Shown here in pieces: positions 8,867 through 17,810 of a stretch of 49,651 nucleotides of DNA; positions within the stretch are counted from its first letter, which is position 1; each line of letters starts with the position of its first letter. The position numbers and the translations under genes are program-made. Under the pieces are notes generated by a model. That model saw only the letters and a list, made by a program, of their open reading frames with translations, had not been told where the DNA came from and made no database searches. The DNA comes from an uncultured cyanobacterium (lineage in GTDB: Bacteria; Cyanobacteriota; Cyanobacteriia; Cyanobacteriales; Nostocaceae). Location of the stretch: positions 1 through 49,651 of the forward strand of contig CAIVAU010000089.1 in assembly GCA_903903925.1 (NCBI GenBank), read 5' to 3'.

Positions 8867-9361
8867 ATGGTACAGCGCCTTGCCCTAGAACCAAAAATGG
8901 TGGATGTGATGGATAATCTGCGCGATCGCATCCCCATTTGCACATTCATCGGCAATAATATTGACAGGGTTAACGCTCAGTTAAATGCCTATCTCCAAGC
9001 TTGCCACGAATGCTTTCATCCCCAAGATCGCAAGACAATGCAAATTTTTGCAGTTCCTTTAGCCCAATCCTTTGGGATTGATGGTCTATGCAACATTTCT
9101 ACAACCCCAATCACGATTTTCGTTGATGTTGGTCGAGTGATCCCACAAGATTGGCTGTGTATAGTGGCTCATGAATACGCCCACGCTCATTTAGGTGAGT
9201 CTGGTCATAGCCAGAAATTTGCTAGCATCCTGTCTCATCTGTGTTTGGGACTAGGACTGGAACCACCTTCTTGGAAGCCAGGAATGGAGGCGAGTTTGCG
9301 TAGTTGGCCTCACTGTCAGTCAACTAGAGACCCTCTGGCATTTTGGCTTGGTATTTTATAG
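8867..9361 (+). CDS. Small HExxH metallopeptidase-like protein
   Basis: The 164-residue protein carries IVAHEYAHAHLGESGHSQKF: an HExxH zinc motif followed by a GHS-x-x-F segment. This is the layout of the SprT/WLM/YgjP-like gluzincin group. No signal peptide or membrane segment is present, so it is probably cytoplasmic. The N-terminal half (IPICTFIGNNIDRVNAQL) is not recognised. It sits between a bilin lyase and a rod-core linker, which may hint at a role around phycobilisome proteins, but that is inference only. Loss of zinc activity cannot be excluded. Confidence 0.6.
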   Translation: MVQRLALEPKMVDVMDNLRDRIPICTFIGNNIDRVNAQLNAYLQACHECFHPQDRKTMQIFAVPLAQSFGIDGLCNISTTPITIFVDVGRVIPQDWLCIVAHEYAHAHLGESGHSQKFASILSHLCLGLGLEPPSWKPGMEASLRSWPHCQSTRDPLAFWLGIL

Positions 9362-9502
9362 GGGATTGGGGATTGGGGATTGGGGATTGGGGATTGGGCA
9401 TTGAAAGACTGATAATTCCCCCTGCTCCCTGCTCCCTGCTCCCTGCTCCCTCTTAGAAAGCTCCCTGCTCCCTGCTCCCTGCTCCCTGCTCCCTGCTCCC
9501 TC
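9362..9502. repeat. Two tandem heptamer tracts
   Basis: GGGGATT is repeated about five times (9362-9397). CTCCCTG-type heptamers follow in two blocks (about 9418-9452 and 9460-9502), separated by a short TCTTAGAAAG break. Such 7-bp tandem repeats are typical of intergenic DNA in filamentous cyanobacteria. They lie in the leader region of cpcG, ending about 120 bp before its ATG. Confidence 0.9.
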
Positions 9503-9613
9503 TTCAAATCCACTTTTCGTTAAATTTCGTAAAATTCTATCAGAATCTTGAATTTCTGCTCGTGTAACTCCCTTAAGATGTGATTTGAAGTTGTTAAATT
9601 TCATTAACATCAC

Positions 9614-9619
9614 GGAGGT
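9614..9619 (+). promoter_or_regulatory. Ribosome binding site of cpcG
   Basis: A GGAGGT core lies 6 bases before the ATG at 9626. It is nearly a perfect anti-Shine-Dalgarno match, fits a highly expressed linker gene, and fixes the start codon. Confidence 0.8.
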
Positions 9620-9625
9620 TAAATA

Positions 9626-10393
9626 ATGCCACTTCCTCTGTTAACCTATGCTCCTTCCAGCCAAAATCAGCGTGTGGCTGGATATGAAGTCGCAGGTGAA
9701 GAACAGCCCAAGATCTATTCGACGGATAACCTGCTCTCCAGTTCGGAGTTCGGTGAGCTGATTGAAGCAGCATACCGTCAACTGTTCTTTTATGCTTTTA
9801 ACGCAGATCGCGAACGCTTCCTTGAATCTCAGCTCCGCAATGGACAAATTACAGTGCGGGACTTCGTTCGTGGGTTGGTGCTTTCTAATACCTTTAGAAA
9901 AAGCTTCTACGAACTCAACAGCAACTATCGCTTTGTGGAACAAGTCGTGCAGCGGGTGCTAGGACGGGAAGTTTACAATGAGCGAGAAAAAATAGCCTGG
10001 TCAATTGTCGTTGCTACCAAGGGCATTAAAGGCTTTGTTGACGATCTGCTCAACAGTGAAGAGTACCTAGAAAACTTTGGCGACTCCACAGTTCCCTATC
10101 GGCGTCGTCGGGTGTTACCCGGTCGCGCTGAGGGTGAGTTGCCAACTGACATCAAGTTGCCACGCTACGAAGCGTATCATCGCGCCAAATTAGGTTTCCC
10201 ACAAATCATTTGGCAGACAACTGTACGTCGCTATATTCCCCAAGACAAGACGCCCAAGGCTGGAGATCCATCTCAGTTCTTGGCTATGGCAAAAGGTCTC
10301 GATGCTCAAGGTAATCTCCCACAAAGGATTTCGCCATACAACATTGACATTGAAAAGTCTGTGCCATACCGTAAACTATCCGGGATCAAGTAA
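9626..10393 (+). CDS. cpcG: Phycobilisome rod-core linker polypeptide
   Basis: The 255-residue linker joins phycocyanin rods to the allophycocyanin core. The PBS linker domain covers about residues 20-180 ([29 protein letters not shown] turn, [36 protein letters not shown]). The C-terminal part ([20 protein letters not shown]) ends without a hydrophobic segment. It therefore looks like a core-attached CpcG rather than the membrane-anchored CpcL form. No phycocyanin operon is in view, so this is a detached cpcG copy. It is followed by a strong terminator. Confidence 0.95.
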   Translation: MPLPLLTYAPSSQNQRVAGYEVAGEEQPKIYSTDNLLSSSEFGELIEAAYRQLFFYAFNADRERFLESQLRNGQITVRDFVRGLVLSNTFRKSFYELNSNYRFVEQVVQRVLGREVYNEREKIAWSIVVATKGIKGFVDDLLNSEEYLENFGDSTVPYRRRRVLPGRAEGELPTDIKLPRYEAYHRAKLGFPQIIWQTTVRRYIPQDKTPKAGDPSQFLAMAKGLDAQGNLPQRISPYNIDIEKSVPYRKLSGIK

Positions 10394-10437
10394 CGATTTT
10401 CGTCTAATACCAGTTTTTCTGTTTGAATGATTTTTTG

Positions 10438-10519
10438 GTGCGCATAAATCTTGGGTGATGTATGAGTTTCATTGGGGTATTCCTAGTGGGACACTCTCGA
10501 TCCCACTTTTTATGCGCAC
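10438..10519 (+). terminator. Nested hairpin terminator after cpcG
   Basis: The inner stem AGTGGGA/TCCCACT (10485-10491 and 10501-10507) is followed by TTTT, a standard intrinsic terminator. It is enclosed by a perfect 11-bp outer inverted repeat, GTGCGCATAAA at 10438-10448 and TTTATGCGCAC at 10509-10519. The structure lies between cpcG and the converging pseudouridine synthase gene and can serve both. Confidence 0.75.
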
Positions 10520-10526
10520 TAAGTAT

Positions 10527-11489
10527 TTATGTTAACAGCCCAGTTCGTTGTCGTAGCACTGCTACCAGTGTCGTAAACTCTACAGGAGGGGGAGCTGTGA
10601 CTTCAATCCAATTTCCCAAAACTGGATGTTCCAATCTCAGTCGCCAAGCGTGGAGTGCTTGACCAGGCAAATTTACTCCCACAGAATGGCCAGAACTATA
10701 GACAGGGTCACCAACAATGGGATGACCTATTTGGGCGCTGTGGACGCGAATTTGATGGGTTCGTCCGGTTTCTAGCTGGAAGTGCATTAATGTATAGTTG
10801 CCTAGTCGTTCTTTGACTTGCCAATGAGTCACTGCGGATCTTCCACCTTTTTCTGGTGGGACAACTGCCATTTTCTTGCGGTCAACTTGATGACGACCGA
10901 TGGGCAGGTCTATCCTACCGCTTTCTGTTTTAGGCGCACCGTAGACAACACCAAGGTATTCTCGCCGTGCGGTTTTTGCCTTTAGTTGCATTTGGAGATG
11001 TTGATGGGCAAGTTCTGTTTTCGCAATGGCGATCGCCCCTGTTGTATCTTTATCCAGTCGATGAACAATTCCCGGACGCTGGACTCCCCCAATTCCCGGT
11101 AAATTTGGGCAGTGGGCTAAGATGGCGTTTACCAATGTACCATCTGGATGACCCGGTGCGGGATGGACGACTAACCCAGCAGGTTTGTTGAGAATGAGTA
11201 GGGAGTCGTCTTCATACAAGATGTCTAGACTCACATTTTCTGGTTGGAGTTTTAGCGGTTTGGCGGCTGGTATTTCTAAGGTGATGCGATCGCCTACTTT
11301 GACACTTATCTTTTTGGATGTGCAGATTTTGCCGTTGAGGTGGACGTGACTCTGTTCGATTAACTGTTGAATACGGGAACGGGATAAGTCTGGTACTTGT
11401 TCGGAAAGATAGCGGTCTAGGCGATCGGTGTTGTCTTCGACTTGTAAGTTATAAAGATTTTCATTGAGTTCTAACACATGTTTTATCAT
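10527..11489 (-). CDS. RluA/RluD-family RNA pseudouridine synthase
   Basis: The 320-residue enzyme isomerises uridine to pseudouridine, probably in 23S rRNA. An S4 RNA-binding domain lies at residues 15-75 (DRLDRYLSEQVPDLSRSRIQ). The catalytic domain has the family motif HRLDKDTTGAI with the nucleophile Asp, then RREYLGVVYG and ETGRTHQIRVH. Domain order and length match RluD. Its ATG overlaps, as TAATG, the stop of a short upstream remnant frame. Confidence 0.93.
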   Translation of the reverse strand: MIKHVLELNENLYNLQVEDNTDRLDRYLSEQVPDLSRSRIQQLIEQSHVHLNGKICTSKKISVKVGDRITLEIPAAKPLKLQPENVSLDILYEDDSLLILNKPAGLVVHPAPGHPDGTLVNAILAHCPNLPGIGGVQRPGIVHRLDKDTTGAIAIAKTELAHQHLQMQLKAKTARREYLGVVYGAPKTESGRIDLPIGRHQVDRKKMAVVPPEKGGRSAVTHWQVKERLGNYTLMHFQLETGRTHQIRVHSAQIGHPIVGDPVYSSGHSVGVNLPGQALHAWRLRLEHPVLGNWIEVTAPPPVEFTTLVAVLRQRTGLLT

Positions 11490-11585
11490 TAGGGATTGAA
11501 ATCTTCTGGATTAATTCCTTGTTCTTGAAGTAAGGTGCGGAGAGCTTGTGGAAGATGACAGTTGGGTGACCATGATTGTATGTGG
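11490..11585 (-). pseudogene. Possible 3' remnant of an unidentified gene
   Basis: On the minus strand a frame opens after a TAA and reads HIQSWSPNCHLPQALRTLLQ and on to GINPEDFNP, then stops. Its TAA overlaps the ATG of the pseudouridine synthase gene. It has no start codon and could be the tail of a lost upstream gene in the same operon. The family is not recognised, and chance is possible. The rest of the gap to 11808 holds a CGCAGAGG-rich short repeat around 11615-11650. Confidence 0.25.
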
Positions 11586-11808
11586 TATTAGGCGGGTAGC
11601 GTTATTTATTTTAACGAACCGCAGAGGGCGCTGAGGTCGCAGAGGGAGGAAGAGAGGGATTTAGGGGGATTTGATTTAAAATAAGGATTTCCGATTGTCT
11701 GTAAGCCATACACATCAATCAATACAGCGCTTATCAGGTGTGTGACAAAAAATCTCAACAATTTTTCAACCTTGAAAACTGACCTTTTAATCTAGAGGAG
11801 TGCCACTT

Positions 11809-12192
11809 ATGACCACGAACCAACCTAATTCAATAGAAACCCGTTTGACTCGCCTAGAGACTCTCTTCACAAATATGGGTGAAGCAGTACTCAGTCAGAA
11901 TGATGCCATTGCTGCTACGAATGCTAATGTCAACGCACAAAGCGCAACAATTGATGTTTTAGTTGCAAATATCCAACAATTAACCGAAAATATTGCCGCA
12001 GTAAACCAAAGAGTAGATTCTTTGGCAGAGCAAGCAGCACAAGACCGTCAACAAGCAGCACAAGACCGTCAGCAAGCAGCCATTGACCGCCAAGAGTTCC
12101 GTAGGCAGATGGAACAGAGGGAGCTAGAAATACGCCAGATTTGGGAGTATTTACGAGATCGTAATGGTGGTAGCAGTCCACCACCACGTTGA
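11809..12192 (+). CDS. Small coiled-coil protein, unknown function
   Basis: The product is about 127 residues, mostly helical, with a heptad-like pattern (IETRLTRLETLF, VDVLVANIQQLTENIAAVNQ). A short Gln/Ala repeat AAQDRQQ occurs three times, the third copy as AAIDRQE. The end is a basic, proline-rich SSPPPR. No membrane segment or catalytic motif was seen. AGAGGAG lies 8 bases before ATG 11809, so that start is preferred to the GTG at 11800. Similar short coiled-coil proteins are frequent in filamentous cyanobacteria. I do not assign a function. Confidence 0.7.
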   Translation: MTTNQPNSIETRLTRLETLFTNMGEAVLSQNDAIAATNANVNAQSATIDVLVANIQQLTENIAAVNQRVDSLAEQAAQDRQQAAQDRQQAAIDRQEFRRQMEQRELEIRQIWEYLRDRNGGSSPPPR

Positions 12193-12276
12193 CTTAAAAT
12201 CGAGGCTGTACTTCTGGTTTATCAGACTTATTAGGGAACACCAGAAAATAAGTTATCGAAAATCCAAAATTAATTT

Positions 12277-12305
12277 GTAGGGGCGCAAGGCAAGAGCGCC
12301 CCTAC
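12277..12305. repeat. Palindromic repeat family B, copy 2
   Basis: The perfect arms GTAGGGGCGC and GCGCCCCTAC are separated by AAGGCAAGA. This is the best-conserved of the three copies and could fold into a stable hairpin downstream of the coiled-coil gene. Confidence 0.75.
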
Positions 12306-12344
12306 GATTGGATAATTTTTTAATTGGAAGTCCCTTTGTATCCC

Positions 12345-12509
12345 TCCGCTGTATCCGACTTCTAAATTCCCCAGCGCAATGCCCCGGTTGTACCAAGCTG
12401 AGTGGTCATCTGGTTTGAATTCGATTGCTTTGTCGTAAGAGGCGATCACATCCTCATAGCGTCCTAAGTTCGCCAGTACGATGCCCCGATTGTTCCAAGG
12501 ATCTGGAAA
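12345..12509 (-). pseudogene. TPR-repeat gene remnant
   Basis: On the minus strand, directly after an in-frame TGA (12510-12512), the frame reads FPDPWNNRGIVLANLGRYED and continues VIASYDKAIEFKPDDHSAWY then NRGIALGNLE. This covers more than one tetratricopeptide repeat with the expected W-NRG-L, Y-A and P spacing. Homology fades after GNLE and there is no start codon. It is a short leftover of a TPR gene. The rest of the gap 12193-14051 holds only repeats and low-complexity DNA. Confidence 0.7.
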
Positions 12510-12988
12510 TCAAACAACAATCAGGATCTGATTCCTCACAACTGAAACAGGATTGCTATACATAATCTGCAACATGTCTGCACTCAAGCCTCTATTTGTA
12601 GAACAGTTGCCACAGCATATCTGTGATTACGTTATTATTTGCTTTGCTCTTGTCTATATCATACAAGCAGATCCAAATCAAGTCAGTTTTTAGCAATTGT
12701 TGATTTCTTATTTTATTGGAAAAATACATATAAGTCATGAGGTGAGGGGATTAGGGGTAACGGGGAGAGACACCCCATCACTATATCCATCCAAGGGGGT
12801 AATATGACATTTAGAAGGGAGTCAGGAACTTCCAACTCAAAAAAAATCCAATTGCATTGCCGTTCACGGTTGACCTTTAACTGTCAACTGTCAACAACTT
12901 TAACTTGCATAAAACAAGCAGTGCATTTGTAATTAACGTAATTTTGGATTTAAAAAACCTCATGGATAACTTTTTTCCTGCCTACGGT

Positions 12989-13078
12989 AGATTGCAAGTA
13001 AGTGAAATACAATGGTTTTGTCTAAAAGCTAGATACAAAGCCTTTTTTACTTCTGATTCCTGACTCCTGACTCCTGAA
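12989..13078 (+). repeat. Dispersed repeat family C with heptamer tail, copy 1
   Basis: The unit begins AGATTGCAAGTAA, continues through TACAATGG and TCTAAAAGCTAGATACAAAG, then CCTTTTTTAC. It ends in CTGACTC-type heptamers (13052-13075). The same unit and tail order occurs at 49501-49651, and a shorter version at 15395-15455, all in the same orientation. Confidence 0.7.
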
Positions 13079-13746
13079 TGCTCCTGTATATGTTCTCTGA
13101 TAACAATCATGTTTTCTGAAATTGTTACTAAACCAACTCAATTGATGTCGTTTTTTTTTATGTTTTTTTAGTTTATCGGCGATCATTAGGTTTTATTTAT
13201 CTTTGAATTTTTTCCGGAAATTAAAGTAATCTAATGATATAAATAAGTATGTTGTCATCTACCATCGAATCGAAACGTTCTAATCTTATATGTTTTACAC
13301 TTCTTAAGTTCCGCTACAAAGAATTAAAACAGCAGTCAGGAGTCAGGAGCAAGAATCAAATTAGTCGGGGACTTAAACCGATTGATTCATCTGCTAGTGG
13401 TACAGGATTCATGCTGAATTGTGACTCCAGACTTTTCAATTCTACTTTGCTAAATTTGACACTTCTTTATTTTCTAAAGTGACTATCTACTACAACGCTA
13501 TGTTAGAGGGCGCTTCCGATACAAACAGATTACCTTCTTCGGCGTTAGTCACCTTTGCACTGCAATAGATACAGGATTTATGCATACGCATGGAAAAGAC
13601 TTGGTTGTTCAACAAACATACATGTCCATAGCGACGTATTAACGTTGAAAAACTCAGTTTCTGCATAAATCTTGTTCTCAATAATCATTGATCAAAGTTT
13701 ACTCTTCTTGTTGCTTACAGCAATTTTCAGATCAATAGACCACATT

Positions 13747-13775
13747 GTAGGGGCGCGGCAGCCTTGCGCCCTTAC
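13747..13775. repeat. Palindromic repeat family B, copy 3
   Basis: The arms GTAGGGGCGC and GCGCCCTTAC surround a GGCAGCCTT centre. The region is otherwise without a credible gene. Confidence 0.65.
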
Positions 13776-13927
13776 CCCTAAAAGTATCGTAAGAATACAA
13801 GAATTAGCCCCTTCTCCCAAGGGGAGACGCACTCGCGTTCGGACAAGTCAAAAGTCAGAATTGTTCAAGCATCAGAAATAACAGAATATTTCAAGAGCAT
13901 GAAGACAGATACCAAACTCTTATAAAT

Positions 13928-14046
<119 letters not shown>

Positions 14047-14051
14047 AACAA

Positions 14052-15239
14052 CTACCAAACAACTTGCGATCGCCCTTTCACAACTCGCTGGTAAATATCC
14101 TCAGTTTGCTTGGCTAATTTTGACCAGTTGAAGCGTCTCTCTAAATCCTCATAAGCATTATCGCTTAGCCATTGTCGATAACCTGGGTTTTTCAACACCT
14201 CCAAAATTCCCCAAGCGAGGGAATCTGGATTGTTGGTATAAGTGAGAACACCTGTTTTGTTATGTTGCACCACTTCTGGAAAACCACCTGTATCAGAAAC
14301 GACTACCGGAACGCGAGAAGCAAAGCTTTCTAAGGCGACAATGCCAAATGGTTCGTAGAGACTGGGAAAAACAGCACAATCGGCGATAGTTTGGAATCTA
14401 TCTAAGTACTTGTCGGACATAAAGCCTGTAAAATAGCACTTGTGCCAAATCCCCATATCCCAGGCTTGCTTCTTCAGATGGTCGGTATTGCCACCACCAA
14501 TGATGACTAATTTAACATAACCTCCCATTTCTGACAGCACCTTGGGCGCGGCACTTAGCAATACGGATACGCCCTTTTCATAGGTCATGCGACCTACATA
14601 GTAAACGATTTGTTCATCATCTTCGGCAAATTGGCGGCGAAAATCCTGAGTATGAAAATCTTGGTGATGCTGTTTCTTTTCTGGTCGAATACCGTTATAC
14701 ACAACATTAATTTTGTCCCAAGGACTGTCTAACGCCCGTTCTACTTCCCGTCGCATATAGTCACTGCAAACGATAATCTGCCAAGCACTGAAAGCTAGCT
14801 GTTTTTCTTTACCATCTATGTAATGCTGAGTGTCGGTGTGTATACCATTGCAACGTCCGGATTCAGTAGCGTGAATCGTGGCAATTAAAGGTATCTTGAA
14901 ATGGTGCTTGAGGGCGATCGCTCCATCCCCCACAATCCAATCATGAGCATGAATTAAATCAAACGGACCTTCCTCTAACAGAAGCTTACTCCCATGAAGT
15001 CCCATACTCTCATTCAGGTTGACTACCCAGTGGAAAAAGTCGTTCCCATCAGCGACTGGTATGCGATGCACCCGCACTCCCTCTACCACTTCGTACAGCG
15101 GTGCATGACCAAACTCCGGTGTCATCAAGTGGACTTCATGTCCCAGCTTTACTAGTTCCGGGTACAACTCCGCCACATGACGAGCAATTCCTCCAACTAT
15201 GCGAGGCGGAAACTCCCAACTCAGTACTAGTATCTTCAT
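14052..15239 (-). CDS. Glycosyltransferase family 4
   Basis: This 395-residue GT-B glycosyltransferase has the glycogen-synthase-like N-terminus MKILVLSWEFPPRIVGGIAR, an HAHDW motif at about residue 100, YVGRMTYEKG starting the C-terminal nucleotide-sugar domain, and the EPFGIVALE signature (E-x7-E) that binds the donor. No signal or membrane segment is present. The donor and acceptor are not identifiable; alpha-glucan or cell-surface polysaccharide synthesis is possible. ATG 15239 is preferred to TTG 15248. It is divergent from tldD. Confidence 0.88.
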   Translation of the reverse strand: MKILVLSWEFPPRIVGGIARHVAELYPELVKLGHEVHLMTPEFGHAPLYEVVEGVRVHRIPVADGNDFFHWVVNLNESMGLHGSKLLLEEGPFDLIHAHDWIVGDGAIALKHHFKIPLIATIHATESGRCNGIHTDTQHYIDGKEKQLAFSAWQIIVCSDYMRREVERALDSPWDKINVVYNGIRPEKKQHHQDFHTQDFRRQFAEDDEQIVYYVGRMTYEKGVSVLLSAAPKVLSEMGGYVKLVIIGGGNTDHLKKQAWDMGIWHKCYFTGFMSDKYLDRFQTIADCAVFPSLYEPFGIVALESFASRVPVVVSDTGGFPEVVQHNKTGVLTYTNNPDSLAWGILEVLKNPGYRQWLSDNAYEDLERRFNWSKLAKQTEDIYQRVVKGRSQVVW

Positions 15240-15353
15240 CTGCGCCAATTCCCAACCGTTTACAAATCTCTAAATTTCTATACTGATCTCAAAATACAGG
15301 TGTAGTTACTGTAGCAAGTATATAACTCAACATTTTTAGATTTTTTTTAACAT

Positions 15354-15387
15354 AATTCATAATTCATAATTCATAATTCATAATTCA
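15354..15387. repeat. CATAATT tandem heptamer
   Basis: About five contiguous CATAATT units lie in the divergent intergenic region between the glycosyltransferase and tldD. They are a third heptamer type, distinct from the GC-richer tracts elsewhere. Confidence 0.85.
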
Positions 15388-15394
15388 ATCCAGC

Positions 15395-15455
15395 AGATTG
15401 CAAGTAATTGAAGTACAATGCTTTTTGGCTCCTCACTCCTGAATTCTGACTCCTG
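15395..15455 (+). repeat. Dispersed repeat family C, short copy 2
   Basis: The sequence is AGATTGCAAGTAATTGAAGT, then ACAATGC, then a shortened middle. It ends with imperfect ACTCCTG heptamers just before the tldD start at 15461. It matches the start and the tail of the copies at 12989 and 49501 but lacks the central TCTAAAAGCTA block. Confidence 0.55.
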
Positions 15456-15460
15456 GTAAA

Positions 15461-16858
15461 ATGCCGAACTTACTAGCAGATGCACACAATTTACTTTTTG
15501 ACTTGATTGGTCGCTACTCATCTCGAGTGGATTATCTGATGATTCGCCTTGAAGAAGACGAAGGCACTGATATCTTGTTGCGTGGCGACAAAGTCGAAAC
15601 CCTCAGCGAAGGGATCTCAATTGGTGGACACATTCGCGCTTGTTATAAGGGAGGTTGGGGGTTAAGTAGCTTTAACCGCTTGGCAACAATAGAAGACCGC
15701 ATAGAAGAGGCGATCGCCGCAGCGCGAATGGTTGGTGATGAAGAAACCTTACTAGCCCCGGTGAAAAGCGTGCAAGCGTTATGTCAACTACCACTGACAG
15801 GCACTGATCCCCGGAGAATTCCCCTCTCGCGGAAAAAAGAATTATGCGATCACTATACAGATTTGTTACGAAGCTTTGACCATCGCATTACAACTACCTC
15901 AGTGCGATATGGAGACAGTGCCCAAAGGGTCATTCTTGCCACGAGTGATGGGTCGCTGATTGAACAATCTTGGGTGGACATGGAAATGCGCTTTGCCGCC
16001 ACTGCCAGAAATGGTGAAACTGTGCAAACCGGAAGAGAAACCACCGGATCTCGTAAAGCCTACGAGGATTTAACGGCTTTGGATGAACAAGTCAAAAGTG
16101 CAGCACAAAGGGCAGTGGTAGCGTTATCTTTGCCACCAGTAAAAGGCGATACCTATACCGTGGTCATTGACCCCATTCTCACTGGGTTATTCGTCCACGA
16201 AGCCTTTGGGCATCTTTCAGAAGCAGATATGGCTTACGAAAACCCAGATGTGCTGGAAGTCATGACCCTTGGGCGTCGGTTTGGAACCAAAGGATTGCAA
16301 ATTTTTGATGGTGCTGCACCTCAGGGACATCGTGGTAGCTATTTTTACGACGATGAAGGCACACCTGCCACAACTACGCAACTGATCAAAGATGGGGTGT
16401 TAGTAGGACGCCTGCATTCCCGCGAAACCGCAGGCAAATTAGGCGAAGCGCCCACAGGCAATGCACGGTGTCTCAGTTATCACTATGCTCCGATTGTCCG
16501 TATGACCAATACCTGGATAGGAAGGGGGACAACGCCTGTCGAGGACTTATTGAGCGATATTAAAGAGGGAGTGTATGCCCGTAACTGGTTAGGTGGCATG
16601 ACAAACGGGGAAATGTTCACCTTTAGTGCTGGAGAAGCGTGGATGATTAGAGATGGCAAAATTGCTGAACCTGTAAAGGATGTGACGCTGTCAGGCAATG
16701 TTTTCCAAACCCTAGAGGATATAGAGGCTATTGGTGATGATTTTGATTGGGATGAGTCCGGCGGTTGTGGCAAAGGCGGACAAAACGGTCTACCTGTAGG
16801 TTGTGGTGGCCCCAGTCTGCGGATACGAGATGTCGTCGTTGGTGGAGAAGCAGCTTAA
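15461..16858 (+). CDS. tldD: TldD-type metalloprotease subunit
   Basis: This 465-residue protein is of the TldD/PmbA family. TldD is the catalytic zinc-binding half of the TldD/TldE complex, which trims peptides. The active-site motif is FVHEAFGHLSEAD (HExxxH); YEDLTALDEQV and the C-terminal glycine-rich GGCGKGGQNGLPVGCGGPSL also fit TldD. Its usual partner TldE is not in this window, so it must be encoded elsewhere if the complex exists. It is probably cytoplasmic. Confidence 0.92.
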   Translation: MPNLLADAHNLLFDLIGRYSSRVDYLMIRLEEDEGTDILLRGDKVETLSEGISIGGHIRACYKGGWGLSSFNRLATIEDRIEEAIAAARMVGDEETLLAPVKSVQALCQLPLTGTDPRRIPLSRKKELCDHYTDLLRSFDHRITTTSVRYGDSAQRVILATSDGSLIEQSWVDMEMRFAATARNGETVQTGRETTGSRKAYEDLTALDEQVKSAAQRAVVALSLPPVKGDTYTVVIDPILTGLFVHEAFGHLSEADMAYENPDVLEVMTLGRRFGTKGLQIFDGAAPQGHRGSYFYDDEGTPATTTQLIKDGVLVGRLHSRETAGKLGEAPTGNARCLSYHYAPIVRMTNTWIGRGTTPVEDLLSDIKEGVYARNWLGGMTNGEMFTFSAGEAWMIRDGKIAEPVKDVTLSGNVFQTLEDIEAIGDDFDWDESGGCGKGGQNGLPVGCGGPSLRIRDVVVGGEAA

Positions 16859-16862
16859 TTGG

Positions 16863-16972
16863 AGTGTGGGAGGTGTGGGAGGTGTGGGAGTTACTGAATT
16901 CTCATTCATGCGCCCATTCTCCCCACACTCCCCACACTCTCCACACTCTCTACACTCCCCACACTCTCCCCA
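16863..16972. repeat. GTGTGGGAG and CCCCACACT nonamer tracts
   Basis: Three GTGTGGGAG units (about 16863-16891) are followed by about six imperfect CCCCACACT units (16918-16972). The second tract is roughly the reverse complement of the first, so the transcript after tldD could fold into a long imperfect hairpin. The same nonamer recurs at 47726-47775. Confidence 0.85.
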
Positions 16973-17124
16973 ATTTCATAAAACAATTTCCACAAATAGA
17001 ATATTTTGCGGAGAATACAAGTATTAAAATAGAGACAATAAATTGAGGACTATTACCTCAATGATTTTTGCTACTAAGTACGACAAACTAGATTAATTGA
17101 GAAATTGCTCCGCGAAAACCAGCC

Positions 17125-17751
17125 ATGCAAAACCCAACTAGATTACAGACAACCGGGCAAACCTTAGAGCTTTTTCATGTTCAAACCAACACTTCTATTG
17201 AGTTGCCCCCGAATTTTACTGTAATTCGCATTGGCAAACCGAAGGAGCAATTTATACCAGATATTAATGTTGCAACCTTGCCAAATACGGATTTTGTTTC
17301 TCGACTACATGCAGAGATTCAGACAGAAAGAAGCACTTTCTATCTTGTAGATTTGGGAAGCACCAATGGTACATATCTCAACAACATGAGGCTGGAACCG
17401 AGAGAGCGCTACCCACTAAGCTTAGGAGATAAAATAGACCTAGGTCATGGGAGTAAAGTAACATTTATCTTTCTCCAGAAACAACATGTGGTTGATCAAT
17501 CTGATACCATTCTGAATAATCCACCGACAGTGATTCAGATTGAATTTCTTCCGCAATCGGATCAATCACTGATGAAGCGTTTCAGTAGGCCTGTAGGCTT
17601 GGTGCTGATATCTACAGGACTTTTGATTGTAGTCGTCTGGATTTTAACTGGTCATGCTTTTACACCAGTATCTCTTCTCGCCATTCTCGCATCCTGTGTT
17701 TTATCAGTGGCTGGGTATCGACTGTTTACGACTGGGAAGATATTGAATTAG
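17125..17751 (+). CDS. FHA-domain membrane protein
   Basis: The 208-residue protein has an FHA phosphothreonine-binding domain at about residues 24-110. Its signature residues are visible: RIGK, SRLHAEI, and LVDLGSTNGTYLN. Two hydrophobic segments (LVLISTGLLIVVVWILTGHA and VSLLAILASCVLSVAGYRLF) anchor the C-terminus in the membrane, leaving the FHA domain cytoplasmic. It lies upstream of a Ser/Thr kinase gene on the same strand, and such kinases make the phosphothreonine that FHA domains bind. A kinase-reader pairing is therefore plausible but unproved. The two are separated by 277 bp with strong hairpins, so a single operon is doubtful. Confidence 0.88.
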   Translation: MQNPTRLQTTGQTLELFHVQTNTSIELPPNFTVIRIGKPKEQFIPDINVATLPNTDFVSRLHAEIQTERSTFYLVDLGSTNGTYLNNMRLEPRERYPLSLGDKIDLGHGSKVTFIFLQKQHVVDQSDTILNNPPTVIQIEFLPQSDQSLMKRFSRPVGLVLISTGLLIVVVWILTGHAFTPVSLLAILASCVLSVAGYRLFTTGKILN

Positions 17752-17810
17752 GGAACTCCAGTAACTTATCACGCTTGTTTTGGTGGACGACAGGTGAACC
17801 TACTAGTCCA

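Noticed and set aside
9316..9613. Minus-strand ORFs over the heptamers before cpcG
   Set aside because: The translations are GSREQGA-type repeats, an artefact of the heptamer tract.
13249..13881. Three short ORFs (77, 63 and 69 residues) in the repeat-rich gap
   Set aside because: They include heptamers and palindromic repeats, lack ribosome sites, and the 63-residue one starts with TTG. The CIYC motif in the latter was not enough support.
16765..17046. ORFs over the nonamer tract after tldD
   Set aside because: Their translations are simple HSPHSPH-type repeats produced by the tandem DNA.
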